The notes: a model not told the origin generated them from the sequence alone. 34,901 bases of DNA from Ruminococcaceae bacterium UBA7075 (GCA_002493635.1 DKZL01000061.1:54674-89574), one strand, 5' to 3'. Shown: positions 1 to 8,382, counted from the first letter of the stretch. Numbers and translations: made by a program.

Positions 1-1602
1 ACAATCACAAGTGAAGCAGGTAAATATTACAAGGATAAGACAGGCGACGATCTGTACATCTACGGTGAAATTCTTAATCAGTGCGGTTCAGGCAGATCAT
101 TCGGTTCTTATACAAAGTATATTAATATTACCGATAACGGCACAGGTGATTCTGCACTTTCAAATGTTGTAAAGGGTAATGCAAGCTCTGCTGCTACACC
201 AAGCTACAAGTCAGGACAGGACGCATCAAAGCTTGTTCTTTGGGCAGAGTCACACGATACATTTGAGGGCTCATCAGGCAACACATCTAAGGTTTCTGAT
301 GAAAACATTGTAAAGACATGGGCAATTGTTGCTTCAAGAGAAGATGCAACTGCACTCTATTTCTCACGTCCGGGCAATGCTCTTATGGGTCAGGCAGGTA
401 CTGATGCTACTTACAAGAGCACAGCAGTTTCTGAGATTAACAAATTCCACAACCTTTCTGTAGGTAAGTCTGAAAAGCTCGGTTCTGTTGACGGCGTTGC
501 TTATGTAGCAAGAGGCACAGACGGTATCGTTCTTTCAAACTGCAGCGGTAATGAAAAGAATGTGTCAATCAGCGGCACAGGTATTGCTGACGGCACATAT
601 ACAGATACTATCACAGGTAACAAGTTTACTGTATCAGGCGGTGTTCTTACAGGTTCAATCGGTTCAACAGGCGTTGCTGTTGTTTATGACGGTGAAACAA
701 CTCCGAGAAATATCGTTTCAGAAGAAAGCGGTAGCTTTGCAGCTGACACAATGACTGTTACACTTGGTCTTGACAATGCAACATCAGGCACATACAGCCT
801 TGACGGCTCAACTCCTGTTAAGTTTACAGACACAATTACAATCCGCATTGGTTCTGATTATAAGGTAGGCGAAACAATTAACCTTACTCTTACTGCAACC
901 GACGGCAAGAATACTAACTCAACAACATATCATTACGAAAAGAAGGCTTCTAACTCTTCAGGCGTTTATTTGTTCTTCAGTACACAGTACAGACAGTGGA
1001 AAGAACCTATTAATGTTTATATCTATGACGAGGACACTGATTCAGGCGTAGCATATAAGAACGCTCAGTGGCCGGGTGCTCAGATGCAGTATGATGAGGC
1101 TTCCGGATACTATTACTATGAAGTTCCTTCTACAGGTGTTTATGCTGACACAGAAGCAGGTGTTGATTTTGACCTTGCACATTCATCAAATACATGTGTA
1201 ATCTTTAACTCAGGTACAAGGCAGTATCCGTCAGACGGCAGCAGAACAAAGCTTTTGCTGAACGGTAAGTCAAAACTCTTTGGTGCTACAAGCAACAAAT
1301 CGTTTACTGATACTGACCTTGTTCCTAAAAAGGAGGTAGTTGATGCTACTGAGGCTACAAGGGAACAGCAGATTACCGATGGTATTTACGGTGATGCCGA
1401 TAAAAACGGTGCTGTTACGGTTGATGACGCAACATTAGTTCAAAAGTATCTTGCTAATCTTGCACCTATGTCAGAAGGTGATATTTTGATTTGTGACGTT
1501 TCAGGTGACGGCAAATTGGGTGTTGATGATGCTACATTAATTCAGAAATATGTTGCTGAAATGGACGATTGCGGTTACACAGGACAAAAAATTAATAAAT
1601 AA
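1..1602 (+). CDS. Alpha-amylase (GH13) with CBM26 and C-terminal dockerin, 5' end missing
   Basis: The reading frame is open from base 1, so the gene begins upstream of the window. The visible N-terminal part holds the end of a GH13 catalytic barrel: the WAESHDTF segment (catalytic Asp at 256-258) is conserved region IV of alpha-amylases. It is followed by the all-beta C-domain, then a CBM26-like starch-binding module (about 955-1310, with aromatic residues and an AQWPG motif). The dockerin (about 1387-1578) has two EF-hand-like Ca repeats, DADKNGAVTVDD and DVSGDGKLGVDD, each followed by an ATLxQKY helix. This predicts a secreted enzyme that cleaves alpha-1,4 bonds in starch and plugs into a cohesin scaffoldin (amylosome). 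The signal peptide and regions I-III are outside the window. Stop TAA is followed by a strong terminator. GH13 and dockerin calls are firm; the exact GH13 subfamily is not. Confidence 0.93.
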   Translation, partial: TITSEAGKYYKDKTGDDLYIYGEILNQCGSGRSFGSYTKYINITDNGTGDSALSNVVKGNASSAATPSYKSGQDASKLVLWAESHDTFEGSSGNTSKVSDENIVKTWAIVASREDATALYFSRPGNALMGQAGTDATYKSTAVSEINKFHNLSVGKSEKLGSVDGVAYVARGTDGIVLSNCSGNEKNVSISGTGIADGTYTDTITGNKFTVSGGVLTGSIGSTGVAVVYDGETTPRNIVSEESGSFAADTMTVTLGLDNATSGTYSLDGSTPVKFTDTITIRIGSDYKVGETINLTLTATDGKNTNSTTYHYEKKASNSSGVYLFFSTQYRQWKEPINVYIYDEDTDSGVAYKNAQWPGAQMQYDEASGYYYYEVPSTGVYADTEAGVDFDLAHSSNTCVIFNSGTRQYPSDGSRTKLLLNGKSKLFGATSNKSFTDTDLVPKKEVVDATEATREQQITDGIYGDADKNGAVTVDDATLVQKYLANLAPMSEGDILICDVSGDGKLGVDDATLIQKYVAEMDDCGYTGQKINK

Positions 1603-1634
1603 TAATTTAAAGTGCAATTATTAATTGAATGACA

Positions 1635-1668
1635 AAATCCCCTTTTGATTTTTCAAGAGGGGATTTTT
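1635..1668 (+). terminator. Rho-independent terminator after the dockerin amylase
   Basis: The stem AAATCCCCTTTT pairs with AAGAGGGGATTT and is followed by a short T-run. It begins about 30 bases after the amylase stop codon. Confidence 0.85.
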
Positions 1669-1687
1669 AATATCAGATTATAGTCAC

Positions 1688-1716
1688 TTGAAATAATTAT
1701 ACATATGTTGTATGAT
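1688..1716 (+). promoter_or_regulatory. SigA-type promoter for the 1746 gene and tmcAL
   Basis: TTGAAA (1688-1693) and TATGAT (1711-1716) are separated by 17 bases. The predicted transcript would start near 1723, about 23 bases before the ATG at 1746. Confidence 0.6.
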
Positions 1717-1745
1717 TATAAAAGCAAATTGAATGGAATGATAAT

Positions 1746-2291
1746 ATGAACTTAATGCAAATTTACCATGAACTTTCAAAAAACAAAGCGGATGAATATT
1801 ATATTGAACTTGCAGAAAAAGAAGTTCTTATGATACCGGTTTTAATTGAAATTGTGCAGAGCGGCAATTATTCTGAGAGAAAGAAAGCTGCTTGTATTCT
1901 TGAAAAAATAAGTAAAAATCTGCCTTATTATACTGCTGTTTTAGTTAATTATATAATTAACGCTATCTCAACTAACAATGATTTCAGTTCATGGTGTTTG
2001 TGGAAAAGCATTGAAAATATATTTGATTTGATTGATGTAAATGTAGTTGAAGATAGATTTATTAAGGCATTAAATTCAGATGTTTTGGGAGAGTATTCTA
2101 TTGCCTGTGAATGTGTCGAAAAATATGTTTTAAATTTCCCTGAGAGCAGAAATAAAATTATAGATATTTTGAAAAATGTAAAAAAACGAGATTTTGTTAT
2201 TGACGGTAAGGTATCTGAAATTTGCAGAGAAATAGCTGCTCAAAAAGCTGAATTATTGCTCAATAAATTGAATTTATCAACAATGGAGTAA
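1746..2291 (+). CDS. Hypothetical alpha-helical repeat (HEAT-like) protein
   Basis: This 181-residue protein is not recognised as a named family. It lacks a signal peptide and membrane segments. Successive amphipathic helices (for example around residues 20-45, 46-55 and 105-130) and segments such as the ERKKAACILEKI stretch look like HEAT/ARM solenoid repeats, which usually mediate protein binding. The ATG at 1746 has only a weak upstream purine stretch. The gene ends 5 bases before tmcAL and its last codons (ATG GAG TAA) supply the GGAG ribosome site of tmcAL, so the two are probably translated together. That coupling suggests, but does not prove, a role near tRNA modification. The ORF is convincing; the function is unknown. 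Confidence 0.75.
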   Translation: MNLMQIYHELSKNKADEYYIELAEKEVLMIPVLIEIVQSGNYSERKKAACILEKISKNLPYYTAVLVNYIINAISTNNDFSSWCLWKSIENIFDLIDVNVVEDRFIKALNSDVLGEYSIACECVEKYVLNFPESRNKIIDILKNVKKRDFVIDGKVSEICREIAAQKAELLLNKLNLSTME

Positions 2292-2296
2292 TAAAT

Positions 2297-3436
2297 ATGG
2301 CTGTTGCAGTTATTTGTGAGTTTAACCCGTTTCATAATGGGCATAAATATATATTAAATAGAACAAAAGATCTTACTGATGAACCTATAATAGCAATAAT
2401 GAGCGGCAGCTTTACCCAGCGTGGTGAAGTGGCAGTCACAGACAAATTTACAAGAGCGAAAATCGCACTTCAAAATGGTGCCGATCTTGTAATTGAATTG
2501 CCAGCTTTTGGTGCTATAGCTTGTGCTGAGAGGTTTGCTAAAACAGGTGTCAGCATTGCAAAAGCATTTGAATGCGTTAATTACCTTGCTTTTGGTTGTG
2601 AAAACGATAATATTTCTGACCTTTATAAGTTGGTTGAGGCAAAAAATAATAAAAAGGTTAATGAGCTTGTCAGAAAGAAAATGGGTGAGGGAGATTATTA
2701 CCCACGTGCTTTCCAAAACGCTGTCAGTCAAGTTTATGATGCTCAGACAGCGAGCGTATTAAAGGGATCCAATAATATTTTAGGTGTTGAGTATATTTCA
2801 TCATTACGGAACACGGATATTAAGCCTTTGCCGATAAAAAGAATTGCCGTTGAACACGACAGTAAAATTACAAATATGGAATATGCTTCGGCTTCTTATA
2901 TTCGCAGTATAGTCAGAAACTGTAAAAATGCTGATCAGTTTATGCCCTGTTCTGAATTTGATATAACACATCCTTCAAATCTTGAAAGCGCAGTGCTGTA
3001 CAAGCTGAGAAGTATGTCAGCTGATGATATAAGAATACTACCTGAAGTCGGCGAGGGACTTGAAAACAGGTTTATTGATGCAGTTAAACAGAATGTTACG
3101 GTAGAAGGAATTATTGATGCCGTTAAGACAAAAAGATATACAAGGGCGAGAATACAAAGGATTATTGCAGCTGCATTGTTAGGAGTAAGTGATGAATTTC
3201 AGAAAAATGATCCTATGTATGCCCGTGTTCTGGGATTTACTGCTTTAGGAGCAACACTACTTAAAACTTGCAGATTACCTGTTGTTACATCTGTTGCAAA
3301 GGCGATGGATTCCTTTGTAGGAACTGCCAAAAAGAGCCTTGCCATTGACATATTTGCAACGGATATTGCCGCACTTGCATTTGATAAATGCAAAAAAACA
3401 GGAACAGATTATACTGTTCCCATTGTCAAAATTTAG
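2297..3436 (+). CDS. tmcAL: tRNA(Met) cytidine acetate ligase (TmcAL/YlbM family)
   Basis: The protein has 379 residues, the usual family size. The N-terminus carries the nucleotidyltransferase signature EFNPFHNGH (HIGH-like, residues 8-16) and then the conserved IMSGSFTQRGE and IELPAFGA stretches of the YlbM/TmcAL family. In Bacillus subtilis the family makes N4-acetylcytidine at the elongator tRNA(Met) wobble position from acetate and ATP. The enzyme should be cytoplasmic. The ATG at 2297 is preceded by GGAG inside the upstream gene's last codons. It is convergent with the tetR gene at 3440, with only 3 bases between the stop codons and no separate terminator visible. Family assignment is strong. 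Confidence 0.92.
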   Translation: MAVAVICEFNPFHNGHKYILNRTKDLTDEPIIAIMSGSFTQRGEVAVTDKFTRAKIALQNGADLVIELPAFGAIACAERFAKTGVSIAKAFECVNYLAFGCENDNISDLYKLVEAKNNKKVNELVRKKMGEGDYYPRAFQNAVSQVYDAQTASVLKGSNNILGVEYISSLRNTDIKPLPIKRIAVEHDSKITNMEYASASYIRSIVRNCKNADQFMPCSEFDITHPSNLESAVLYKLRSMSADDIRILPEVGEGLENRFIDAVKQNVTVEGIIDAVKTKRYTRARIQRIIAAALLGVSDEFQKNDPMYARVLGFTALGATLLKTCRLPVVTSVAKAMDSFVGTAKKSLAIDIFATDIAALAFDKCKKTGTDYTVPIVKI

Positions 3437-3439
3437 CTG

Positions 3440-3988
3440 CTAATTTCCGTCTGTAAATAACTTATTCATATGTGTTGTTGCTCGTATTAGCGTATTAATA
3501 ATTTCATCGGAATTATTATCAAATTTTGTATTTTCCTCAAATGCGTAATATCCGCCGAAAATTATATAATCCAGCAGAATATTAAATTTACTGTTATTTT
3601 TGAGTTGTGGGTTAATTTCAAATATAAAATCCTTGAGCATTAATGAAATTTTATAAACAAGATTAGGGTGTTGTTCGCCCGAAAATACTATATCAATAAG
3701 CTCTTGTTTACTTTTCATTGCATAAAACAGTTCACTTGTGAATTCAGCTACATCAAAAAACATACTGTGTTTGTGAGTGATGCTGTCAATTATTTGTTTT
3801 ACTACGTCGCTTTCAATCTGGTCTGAAAGCTGAAAAATATCTTCGTAATGCGCATAAAATGTAGATTTATTAATATTTGCTTTTTCGCAGAGCTCCTTTA
3901 CGGTGATTTTTCGGAGCTCTTTTTTTGTTCTTAATTCTATAAAGGCATTTTTAATGTTTTCTTTACTCTTTATTATTCTTTTATCCAT
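3440..3988 (-). CDS. TetR/AcrR-family transcriptional regulator
   Basis: The N-terminal helix-turn-helix is clear: RKITVKELCEKANINKSTFYAHYED (split as ITVKELCEKANINKS and TFYAHYED) is the canonical TetR DNA-binding segment. The C-terminal half is an all-helical ligand/dimer domain of the kind found in short Firmicute TetRs. An upstream TTG at 4018 would give 192 residues, but I chose the ATG at 3988 (182 residues). It has an AGGA ribosome site 8 bases upstream, and the TTG falls inside a perfect inverted repeat that looks like the operator. The gene diverges from glgB. The ligand and the target genes are unknown; autoregulation is likely from the palindrome position. Confidence 0.88.
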   Translation of the reverse strand: MDKRIIKSKENIKNAFIELRTKKELRKITVKELCEKANINKSTFYAHYEDIFQLSDQIESDVVKQIIDSITHKHSMFFDVAEFTSELFYAMKSKQELIDIVFSGEQHPNLVYKISLMLKDFIFEINPQLKNNSKFNILLDYIIFGGYYAFEENTKFDNNSDEIINTLIRATTHMNKLFTDGN

Positions 3989-4011
3989 TATATATTCCTG
4001 AAAATAAAAGT

Positions 4012-4031
4012 TTTCCAACGAAAGTTGGAAA
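4012..4031. promoter_or_regulatory. Perfect palindrome, probable TetR operator
   Basis: TTTCCAAC-GAAA-GTTGGAAA is an 8-base perfect inverted repeat with a 4-base spacer. It sits 24-43 bases upstream of the tetR ATG at 3988, where an autorepressing TetR would bind. Confidence 0.7.
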
Positions 4032-4194
4032 TAGTTGCTTGAATTTTAATAAAAATTATAATAATATTATATCAGTAAATAAATTTAATGTCAAAAATAA
4101 TTCTTCTGAATAATTAAGAATATTATAAATTTTCAAATTATACTAAAATTTATAAAAAATGCAATAATATTTACATATTATTGTTAAATATACC

Positions 4195-4223
4195 TTGCAT
4201 ATTTGTTTAAAATATATTATAAT
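4195..4223 (+). promoter_or_regulatory. Promoter for glgB
   Basis: TTGCAT (4195-4200), a 17-base spacer, then a perfect TATAAT (4218-4223). Transcription would start near 4230, and the AAGAGG ribosome site and ATG of glgB follow. The whole 4032-4260 gap is very AT-rich and otherwise shows no gene. Confidence 0.65.
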
Positions 4224-4260
4224 AATCTTGGAATAAAACCATTTTGAAAAGAGGTTTATT

Positions 4261-6309
4261 ATGGCTTATACATTAAATGATGAAAGATACCCGCTTGACA
4301 GGTTTTTGGCAGGTGATTCTGTAAGAGCATATGAGTTTTTGGGTTCTCATTTTACCAATTGGGATAACAGATACGGTGTTGTGTTCAGGGTATGGGCGCC
4401 GAATGCTCTTTCCGTTTCGGTTGTAGGTGATTTTAACGACTGGAATCGGGATGCCAATTATATGTACCGCATTTCTGACTCAGGTGTGTGGGAAGTATTT
4501 ATTGAGGGTGTACAGGAGTATGCCTGCTATAAGTATTGCGTTGAAACTCCGTGGCAGGAAAGACGTCTGAAAACCGATCCTTATGCTTTTTATTGTGAGC
4601 TTCGCCCTGACAATGCTTCCCGTGTTTATAATATTGACGGATACGAGTGGCATGATGATTCTTGGTATCAGTATAAAAAGGAGCATCCTCACAAGACGCA
4701 ACCTATAAATGTTTATGAGATGAATGCAGGTTCCTGGCGTAAGTCAGAGGACGGAAAAATGCTTAGCTATAGAGAACTTGCTGATGAGCTTATTCCTTAT
4801 GTTAAGCAAATGGGATATACTCACATTGAGTTTATGCCGCTTACGGAGTTCCCTTTTGACGGCAGCTGGGGTTATCAGGTAACTGGTTACTATGCTGCAA
4901 CTTCTCGTTATGGCGAGCCTAAGGATTTGATGTATTTTATTGATAAATGTCATGAAAACGGCATTGGTGTTATTCTTGACTGGGTTCCTGCTCATTTTCC
5001 TAAGGACGGACACGGTCTTGCTCGTTTTGACGGCACAGGTTGTTATGAATATGAGGATTGGAGAATAGGAGAGCACAAGGAATGGGGCACCTATATCTTT
5101 AATTATGGCAGATATGAGGTTAAGAGTTTCCTCGTTTCATCTGCTATGTTCTGGCTTGATATGTATCATATTGACGGAATTCGTGTTGATGCTGTTGCCT
5201 CAATGCTTTATCTTGACTACAACCGCAAGGACGGAGAGTGGATTCCTAATATGTACGGCGGCAGAGAAAATCTTGTAGCTGTTGACTTTTTGCAGAACCT
5301 TAATGCAGCTGTTCATCTGTACCACCCTGAAGCTATGATGATTGCCGAGGAAAGCACAGCTTGGCCGAGCGTTACAGGTTATCCTGTTGAGGGTATGGGT
5401 CTTGGTTTTGACTACAAATGGAATATGGGTTGGATGAATGATATGCTTTCATACATTTCAACTGACCCGTTGTGGAGAAATTATCATCACGATACTCTCA
5501 CTTTCAGTATGGTTTACGCTTTTTCTGAGAATTTTATGCTGCCGATCTCTCACGACGAGGTTGTATACGGCAAGGGTTCTCTTATTAATAAAATGCCCGG
5601 CGATTATGATCAGAAATTTGCAGGTGTAAGAGGCTTTGTATCTTATATGATGGCACATCCGGGCAAAAAGCTGATGTTTATGGGCGGTGAAATCGGTCAG
5701 TTCAATGAATGGAATTCAAATGAACAGCTTGAGTGGAATTTGCTTGAATACGAAAAGCACCGTCAGCTTAACCACTTCTTTGCAGAAGCAAACAAGTTTT
5801 ACCGTGATGTACCTGCTATGCACGAGAATGACTATGACTGGGACGGATTCCAGTGGGTTGCTCTTGACGACTATCAGAATAGCGTTATTGCTTTCCGCAG
5901 AATTGCAAACGATGGCGGTGAAATCCTTGTTGTTTGTAATTTCCAGCCTGTTCAGCGTGACAAGTACCGCATTGGTGTTCCCGTTGCAGGTACTTATGAA
6001 GAAGTATTTAATTCAGAAAGTCTTGAATTTGGCGGATGCGGTGTTACAAACAGCGGTGAAATTAAGTCTAAACGCATAAAGGATCACGAGCTTAACAATT
6101 CTATTGAAATTACGTTACCTCCGCTTGGCGTTATGTATTTTAAACTTAAGAAAAAGGCTCCTGCTCCAAAGAAGAGTACAAGCAAAATGACTGAAAAGAA
6201 AGAGCTTGCCGCAGAAAAGATAAAATCAGACAAGGCAGATGAAATGCCAAAGTCAACTCAAAAGAATGAAGTAAAGACAGCTGTTGAGGAAGAAGCTAAA
6301 GCTGAATAA
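4261..6309 (+). CDS. glgB: 1,4-alpha-glucan branching enzyme (GH13_9)
   Basis: This intracellular enzyme makes alpha-1,6 branches in glycogen. The order is an N-terminal CBM48 (about residues 25-120, with RVWAPNA and VVGDFNDWN), the GH13 barrel, then a C-terminal beta domain. Active-site segments are visible: DWVPAHFP (region I), GIRVDAVASML (nucleophile Asp310), IAEESTAWP (acid/base Glu363) and ISHDEVVYGKGSL (Asp432). Start is the ATG at 4261 with an AAGAGG site. At 682 residues it is longer than usual because of a Lys/Glu-rich tail of about 50 residues from roughly 630 onward. It has no signal peptide. It is monocistronic between its promoter and a strong terminator; no other glg gene is in the window. 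Confidence 0.96.
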   Translation: MAYTLNDERYPLDRFLAGDSVRAYEFLGSHFTNWDNRYGVVFRVWAPNALSVSVVGDFNDWNRDANYMYRISDSGVWEVFIEGVQEYACYKYCVETPWQERRLKTDPYAFYCELRPDNASRVYNIDGYEWHDDSWYQYKKEHPHKTQPINVYEMNAGSWRKSEDGKMLSYRELADELIPYVKQMGYTHIEFMPLTEFPFDGSWGYQVTGYYAATSRYGEPKDLMYFIDKCHENGIGVILDWVPAHFPKDGHGLARFDGTGCYEYEDWRIGEHKEWGTYIFNYGRYEVKSFLVSSAMFWLDMYHIDGIRVDAVASMLYLDYNRKDGEWIPNMYGGRENLVAVDFLQNLNAAVHLYHPEAMMIAEESTAWPSVTGYPVEGMGLGFDYKWNMGWMNDMLSYISTDPLWRNYHHDTLTFSMVYAFSENFMLPISHDEVVYGKGSLINKMPGDYDQKFAGVRGFVSYMMAHPGKKLMFMGGEIGQFNEWNSNEQLEWNLLEYEKHRQLNHFFAEANKFYRDVPAMHENDYDWDGFQWVALDDYQNSVIAFRRIANDGGEILVVCNFQPVQRDKYRIGVPVAGTYEEVFNSESLEFGGCGVTNSGEIKSKRIKDHELNNSIEITLPPLGVMYFKLKKKAPAPKKSTSKMTEKKELAAEKIKSDKADEMPKSTQKNEVKTAVEEEAKAE

Positions 6310-6323
6310 AGCTAATAAAATGC

Positions 6324-6349
6324 AAAAGGGACTGTATTCAGTCCCTTTT
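6324..6349. terminator. Bidirectional terminator between glgB and azlD
   Basis: AAAAGGGACTG (6324-6334) pairs with CAGTCCCTTTT (6339-6349) over a 4-base loop. The A-run on the left and T-run on the right let it work for glgB and for the converging azlD operon. Confidence 0.85.
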
Positions 6350-6404
6350 GTTGTTACAATATACGCTGGTTTTTGAAAATACTAAATTTATCCTAAGATT
6401 ACTT

Positions 6405-6725
6405 TTAAGATATTGCTATATAAATCAGATTAATAACAAGAGCTGCAACGCAAGCAAAAATTGCGACCGTAAGCAGACTTTTTTCCCTGAAAGCAAGTAT
6501 GCAGGCAACAATCAGACCTGCCACAGCCGAAACATAATTCCCGGTAGAATACAGAATTTCAGGAAAAGTCATAGCTCCGAGTACGGCATAGGGAACATAG
6601 TATAAAAAACTTCTGACAAATCTGCTTGTAATTTTTTTCTTGAAGGTTACAAACGGAAGAACTCTGATAAGATATGTAATTCCCGCCATAATAAAAAGGT
6701 AAATGAAAAAGTCTTTTGCAATCAT
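6405..6725 (-). CDS. azlD: AzlD-family branched-chain amino acid transport subunit
   Basis: The protein has 106 residues and four hydrophobic segments, including a YLIRVLPF segment typical of AzlD near the N-terminus. AzlD is the small partner of the AzlC membrane protein; the pair exports branched-chain amino acids and analogues. The frame is open further upstream to 6785, but the ATG at 6725 is right: it overlaps the azlC stop as ATGA and has a ribosome site (GGAGG, AAGGA) just upstream. The pair is therefore translationally coupled. Substrate specificity cannot be read from sequence. Confidence 0.9.
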   Translation of the reverse strand: MIAKDFFIYLFIMAGITYLIRVLPFVTFKKKITSRFVRSFLYYVPYAVLGAMTFPEILYSTGNYVSAVAGLIVACILAFREKSLLTVAIFACVAALVINLIYIAIS

Positions 6726-7423
6726 TCCTTTTCCTCCTTTATCGGAAAGAATATTGCACCTATGACAGCTGCAATAATTGTGCATATTATAATTGAAAAA
6801 CCGCTTGAAATATTGTTCAGTAAAGGAGTGAATTTCAGAATACAGCTAAGCGCTACGGATATAAGTACTACCTTAAATACCGCCGAATCCTTTTTTGCGG
6901 GCGGAATAATTATTGCAATAAACATACTGTAAATAGCAATTCCGAGAGAAGAAATGACAACCGAAGGCAGGATGCTTCCAGCGATTGCACCCATCAGCGT
7001 ACCGCCTGTCCATCCCAAAACAGGCAGAAGAATAATTCCGTACATATATTTACTGCTTATATCGTCAGTGTTTTTCATTGATACAGCAAAAATTTCATCG
7101 GTAATGCCAAAGCCTGTCAGCCATCTGTGAATTCCCTTTAGATTTTGGTCTGCTTTTTGTGAAAGCGAAAGCGACATCAGTGAGTATCTGAGATTTATTA
7201 TAAATTGTGTGCATAGCATCTCTATCCAGAAACCGCCCCCTCGAGCCATAATATCCAATCCTGCAAATTGACCTGCTGAAGTTAAATTGGTGAGCGATAT
7301 TAAAGCCGCTTCCCACCAGCTGAGTCCCAGACTTACAGCCTGAAGCCCGAATGTAAATGATACCGACACATAGCCCAAGGCTATTGGTATACCGTCTTTT
7401 AATCCCTTTATAAAATTAGTCAT
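6722..7423 (-). CDS. azlC: AzlC-family branched-chain amino acid exporter subunit
   Basis: This 233-residue polytopic membrane protein carries the AzlC signatures: a GLKDGIPIALGYVSVSFTFG-like N-terminal helix (split here: GLKDGIPIALGY), TNLTSAGQFAG, and FIINLRYSLMSLSLSQK. It should form the main channel of an AzlCD exporter in the cytoplasmic membrane. The ATG at 7423 has an AAAGGA site in the 9-base gap after trpF, so trpF, azlC and azlD look like one operon on the minus strand. Confidence 0.93.
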   Translation of the reverse strand: MTNFIKGLKDGIPIALGYVSVSFTFGLQAVSLGLSWWEAALISLTNLTSAGQFAGLDIMARGGGFWIEMLCTQFIINLRYSLMSLSLSQKADQNLKGIHRWLTGFGITDEIFAVSMKNTDDISSKYMYGIILLPVLGWTGGTLMGAIAGSILPSVVISSLGIAIYSMFIAIIIPPAKKDSAVFKVVLISVALSCILKFTPLLNNISSGFSIIICTIIAAVIGAIFFPIKEEKE

Positions 7424-7432
7424 ACTATTCCT

Positions 7433-8053
7433 TTAACTGCTTTTTACTGATTTTGCCAGTTTTATAAAATCCCTTATTTTATTCTTACTTTTGCCTGTTC
7501 CGTTATCGTTTTCAACACCTGAGCTGACGTCAACTGCATCAGGTTTTACCTGCACTATTGCGTCTGCAACATTATCCGGGGTAAGTCCTCCTGCAAGAAT
7601 AAACAGCTTGTTTTTATCTCGGTGCAGTCTGTCAAGCAATGTCCAGTCAAAGGTATTTCCACTGCCTGGCAATGCGGAATCGAAAAGAAAACCAATTATA
7701 TTATCTATACTGCTATATTCGTCAAATTTGTTTATATCGCTGACATTAAATGCTCTTATCACAGGCAGCGGAGAATTTTTCAGAAGAGAGTTATCTGCAT
7801 CACCGTGTATTTGAACATAATCAAAACCGCATTCTTTTGCTATGTTTATTTGTTCAATTGAAGGGTTTACCATTACGGCAACGCTTTTTACTGATGCAGT
7901 AAGAGCGTTTAAAAGTTCCCTTGCAGTTTCAGAATCAATGTTGCGCTTGCTTTTCGGAAAAAACATTACAAATCCTGCAAAATCAGGTTTATATTCATTT
8001 ATATATTCAATTTCCAGTGCGGAGGTTATTCCGCAGATTTTAACCTTAGTCAT
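7433..8053 (-). CDS. trpF: Phosphoribosylanthranilate isomerase
   Basis: TrpF catalyses the Amadori rearrangement of phosphoribosylanthranilate in tryptophan synthesis. The 206-residue length fits the monofunctional enzyme. The N-terminal VKICGIT holds the catalytic base Cys7. VQIHGD (81-85), the FLFDSALPGSGNTFDW segment with the catalytic acid Asp125, and the phosphate-binding LAGGLTPDNV are all present. The ATG at 8053 has a GGTGA-type ribosome site. It stands apart from other trp genes in this window and leads an operon with azlCD, which is unusual. No T-box or trp leader is visible in the 50 bases upstream. Confidence 0.95.
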   Translation of the reverse strand: MTKVKICGITSALEIEYINEYKPDFAGFVMFFPKSKRNIDSETARELLNALTASVKSVAVMVNPSIEQINIAKECGFDYVQIHGDADNSLLKNSPLPVIRAFNVSDINKFDEYSSIDNIIGFLFDSALPGSGNTFDWTLLDRLHRDKNKLFILAGGLTPDNVADAIVQVKPDAVDVSSGVENDNGTGKSKNKIRDFIKLAKSVKSS

Positions 8054-8100
8054 CTTGTCACCGTTTTTAGTTTAGAAAGCATAGACAGCATATTGCTATA

Positions 8101-8131
8101 AAAATACCGCCCCACGTTGTGGAGCGGTTTT
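8101..8131 (-). terminator. Terminator after rpmB
   Basis: CCGCCCCACG and its partner TGTGGAGCGG (8107-8127) form a hairpin; read on the minus strand it is followed by TATTTTTA. It separates rpmB from trpF. Confidence 0.8.
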
Positions 8132-8146
8132 TAGTTTTAATTGGAA

Positions 8147-8335
8147 TTAGTTGGCTCTGGTAACCTTACCTGAACGCAAGCAACGGGTGCAAGCATATAC
8201 ACGCTTTGGTGAGCCGTCAACGATAGCTTTAACACGCTGAACATTTGGCTTCCATGTTCTGTTTGAGCGTCTGTGTGAGTGTGATACCTTAATACCGAAC
8301 TTTACATCCTTATTGCAGAATTCACATTTTGCCAT
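8147..8335 (-). CDS. rpmB: Ribosomal protein bL28, zinc-binding form
   Basis: This is a 62-residue protein of the large ribosomal subunit. Motifs SHSHRRSNRTWKPNVQ and YACTRCLRSGKV are typical of bL28. Cys4, Cys7, Cys49 and Cys52 form two CxxC pairs, so this is the zinc-ribbon (C+) version. The ATG at 8335 has a very strong AGGAGGTG ribosome site. It is transcribed alone, from the promoter at 8383-8411 to the terminator at 8101-8131. Confidence 0.97.
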   Translation of the reverse strand: MAKCEFCNKDVKFGIKVSHSHRRSNRTWKPNVQRVKAIVDGSPKRVYACTRCLRSGKVTRAN

Positions 8336-8382
8336 GCGTCTGCACCTCCTTAATTAAAATCAATATTTTTTCTAACTTTGTT

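Noticed and set aside
3989..4018. TTG start at 4018 giving a longer TetR protein
   Set aside because: No ribosome site, and the codon lies inside the operator-like palindrome; ATG 3988 has AGGA at good distance.
6348..6605. 85-residue plus-strand ORF over azlD
   Set aside because: It is antisense to a clear azlD and has no coding features of its own.
8054..8106. T-box or trp attenuator before trpF
   Set aside because: The gap to the rpmB terminator is only about 50 bases and has no specifier or antiterminator motif.
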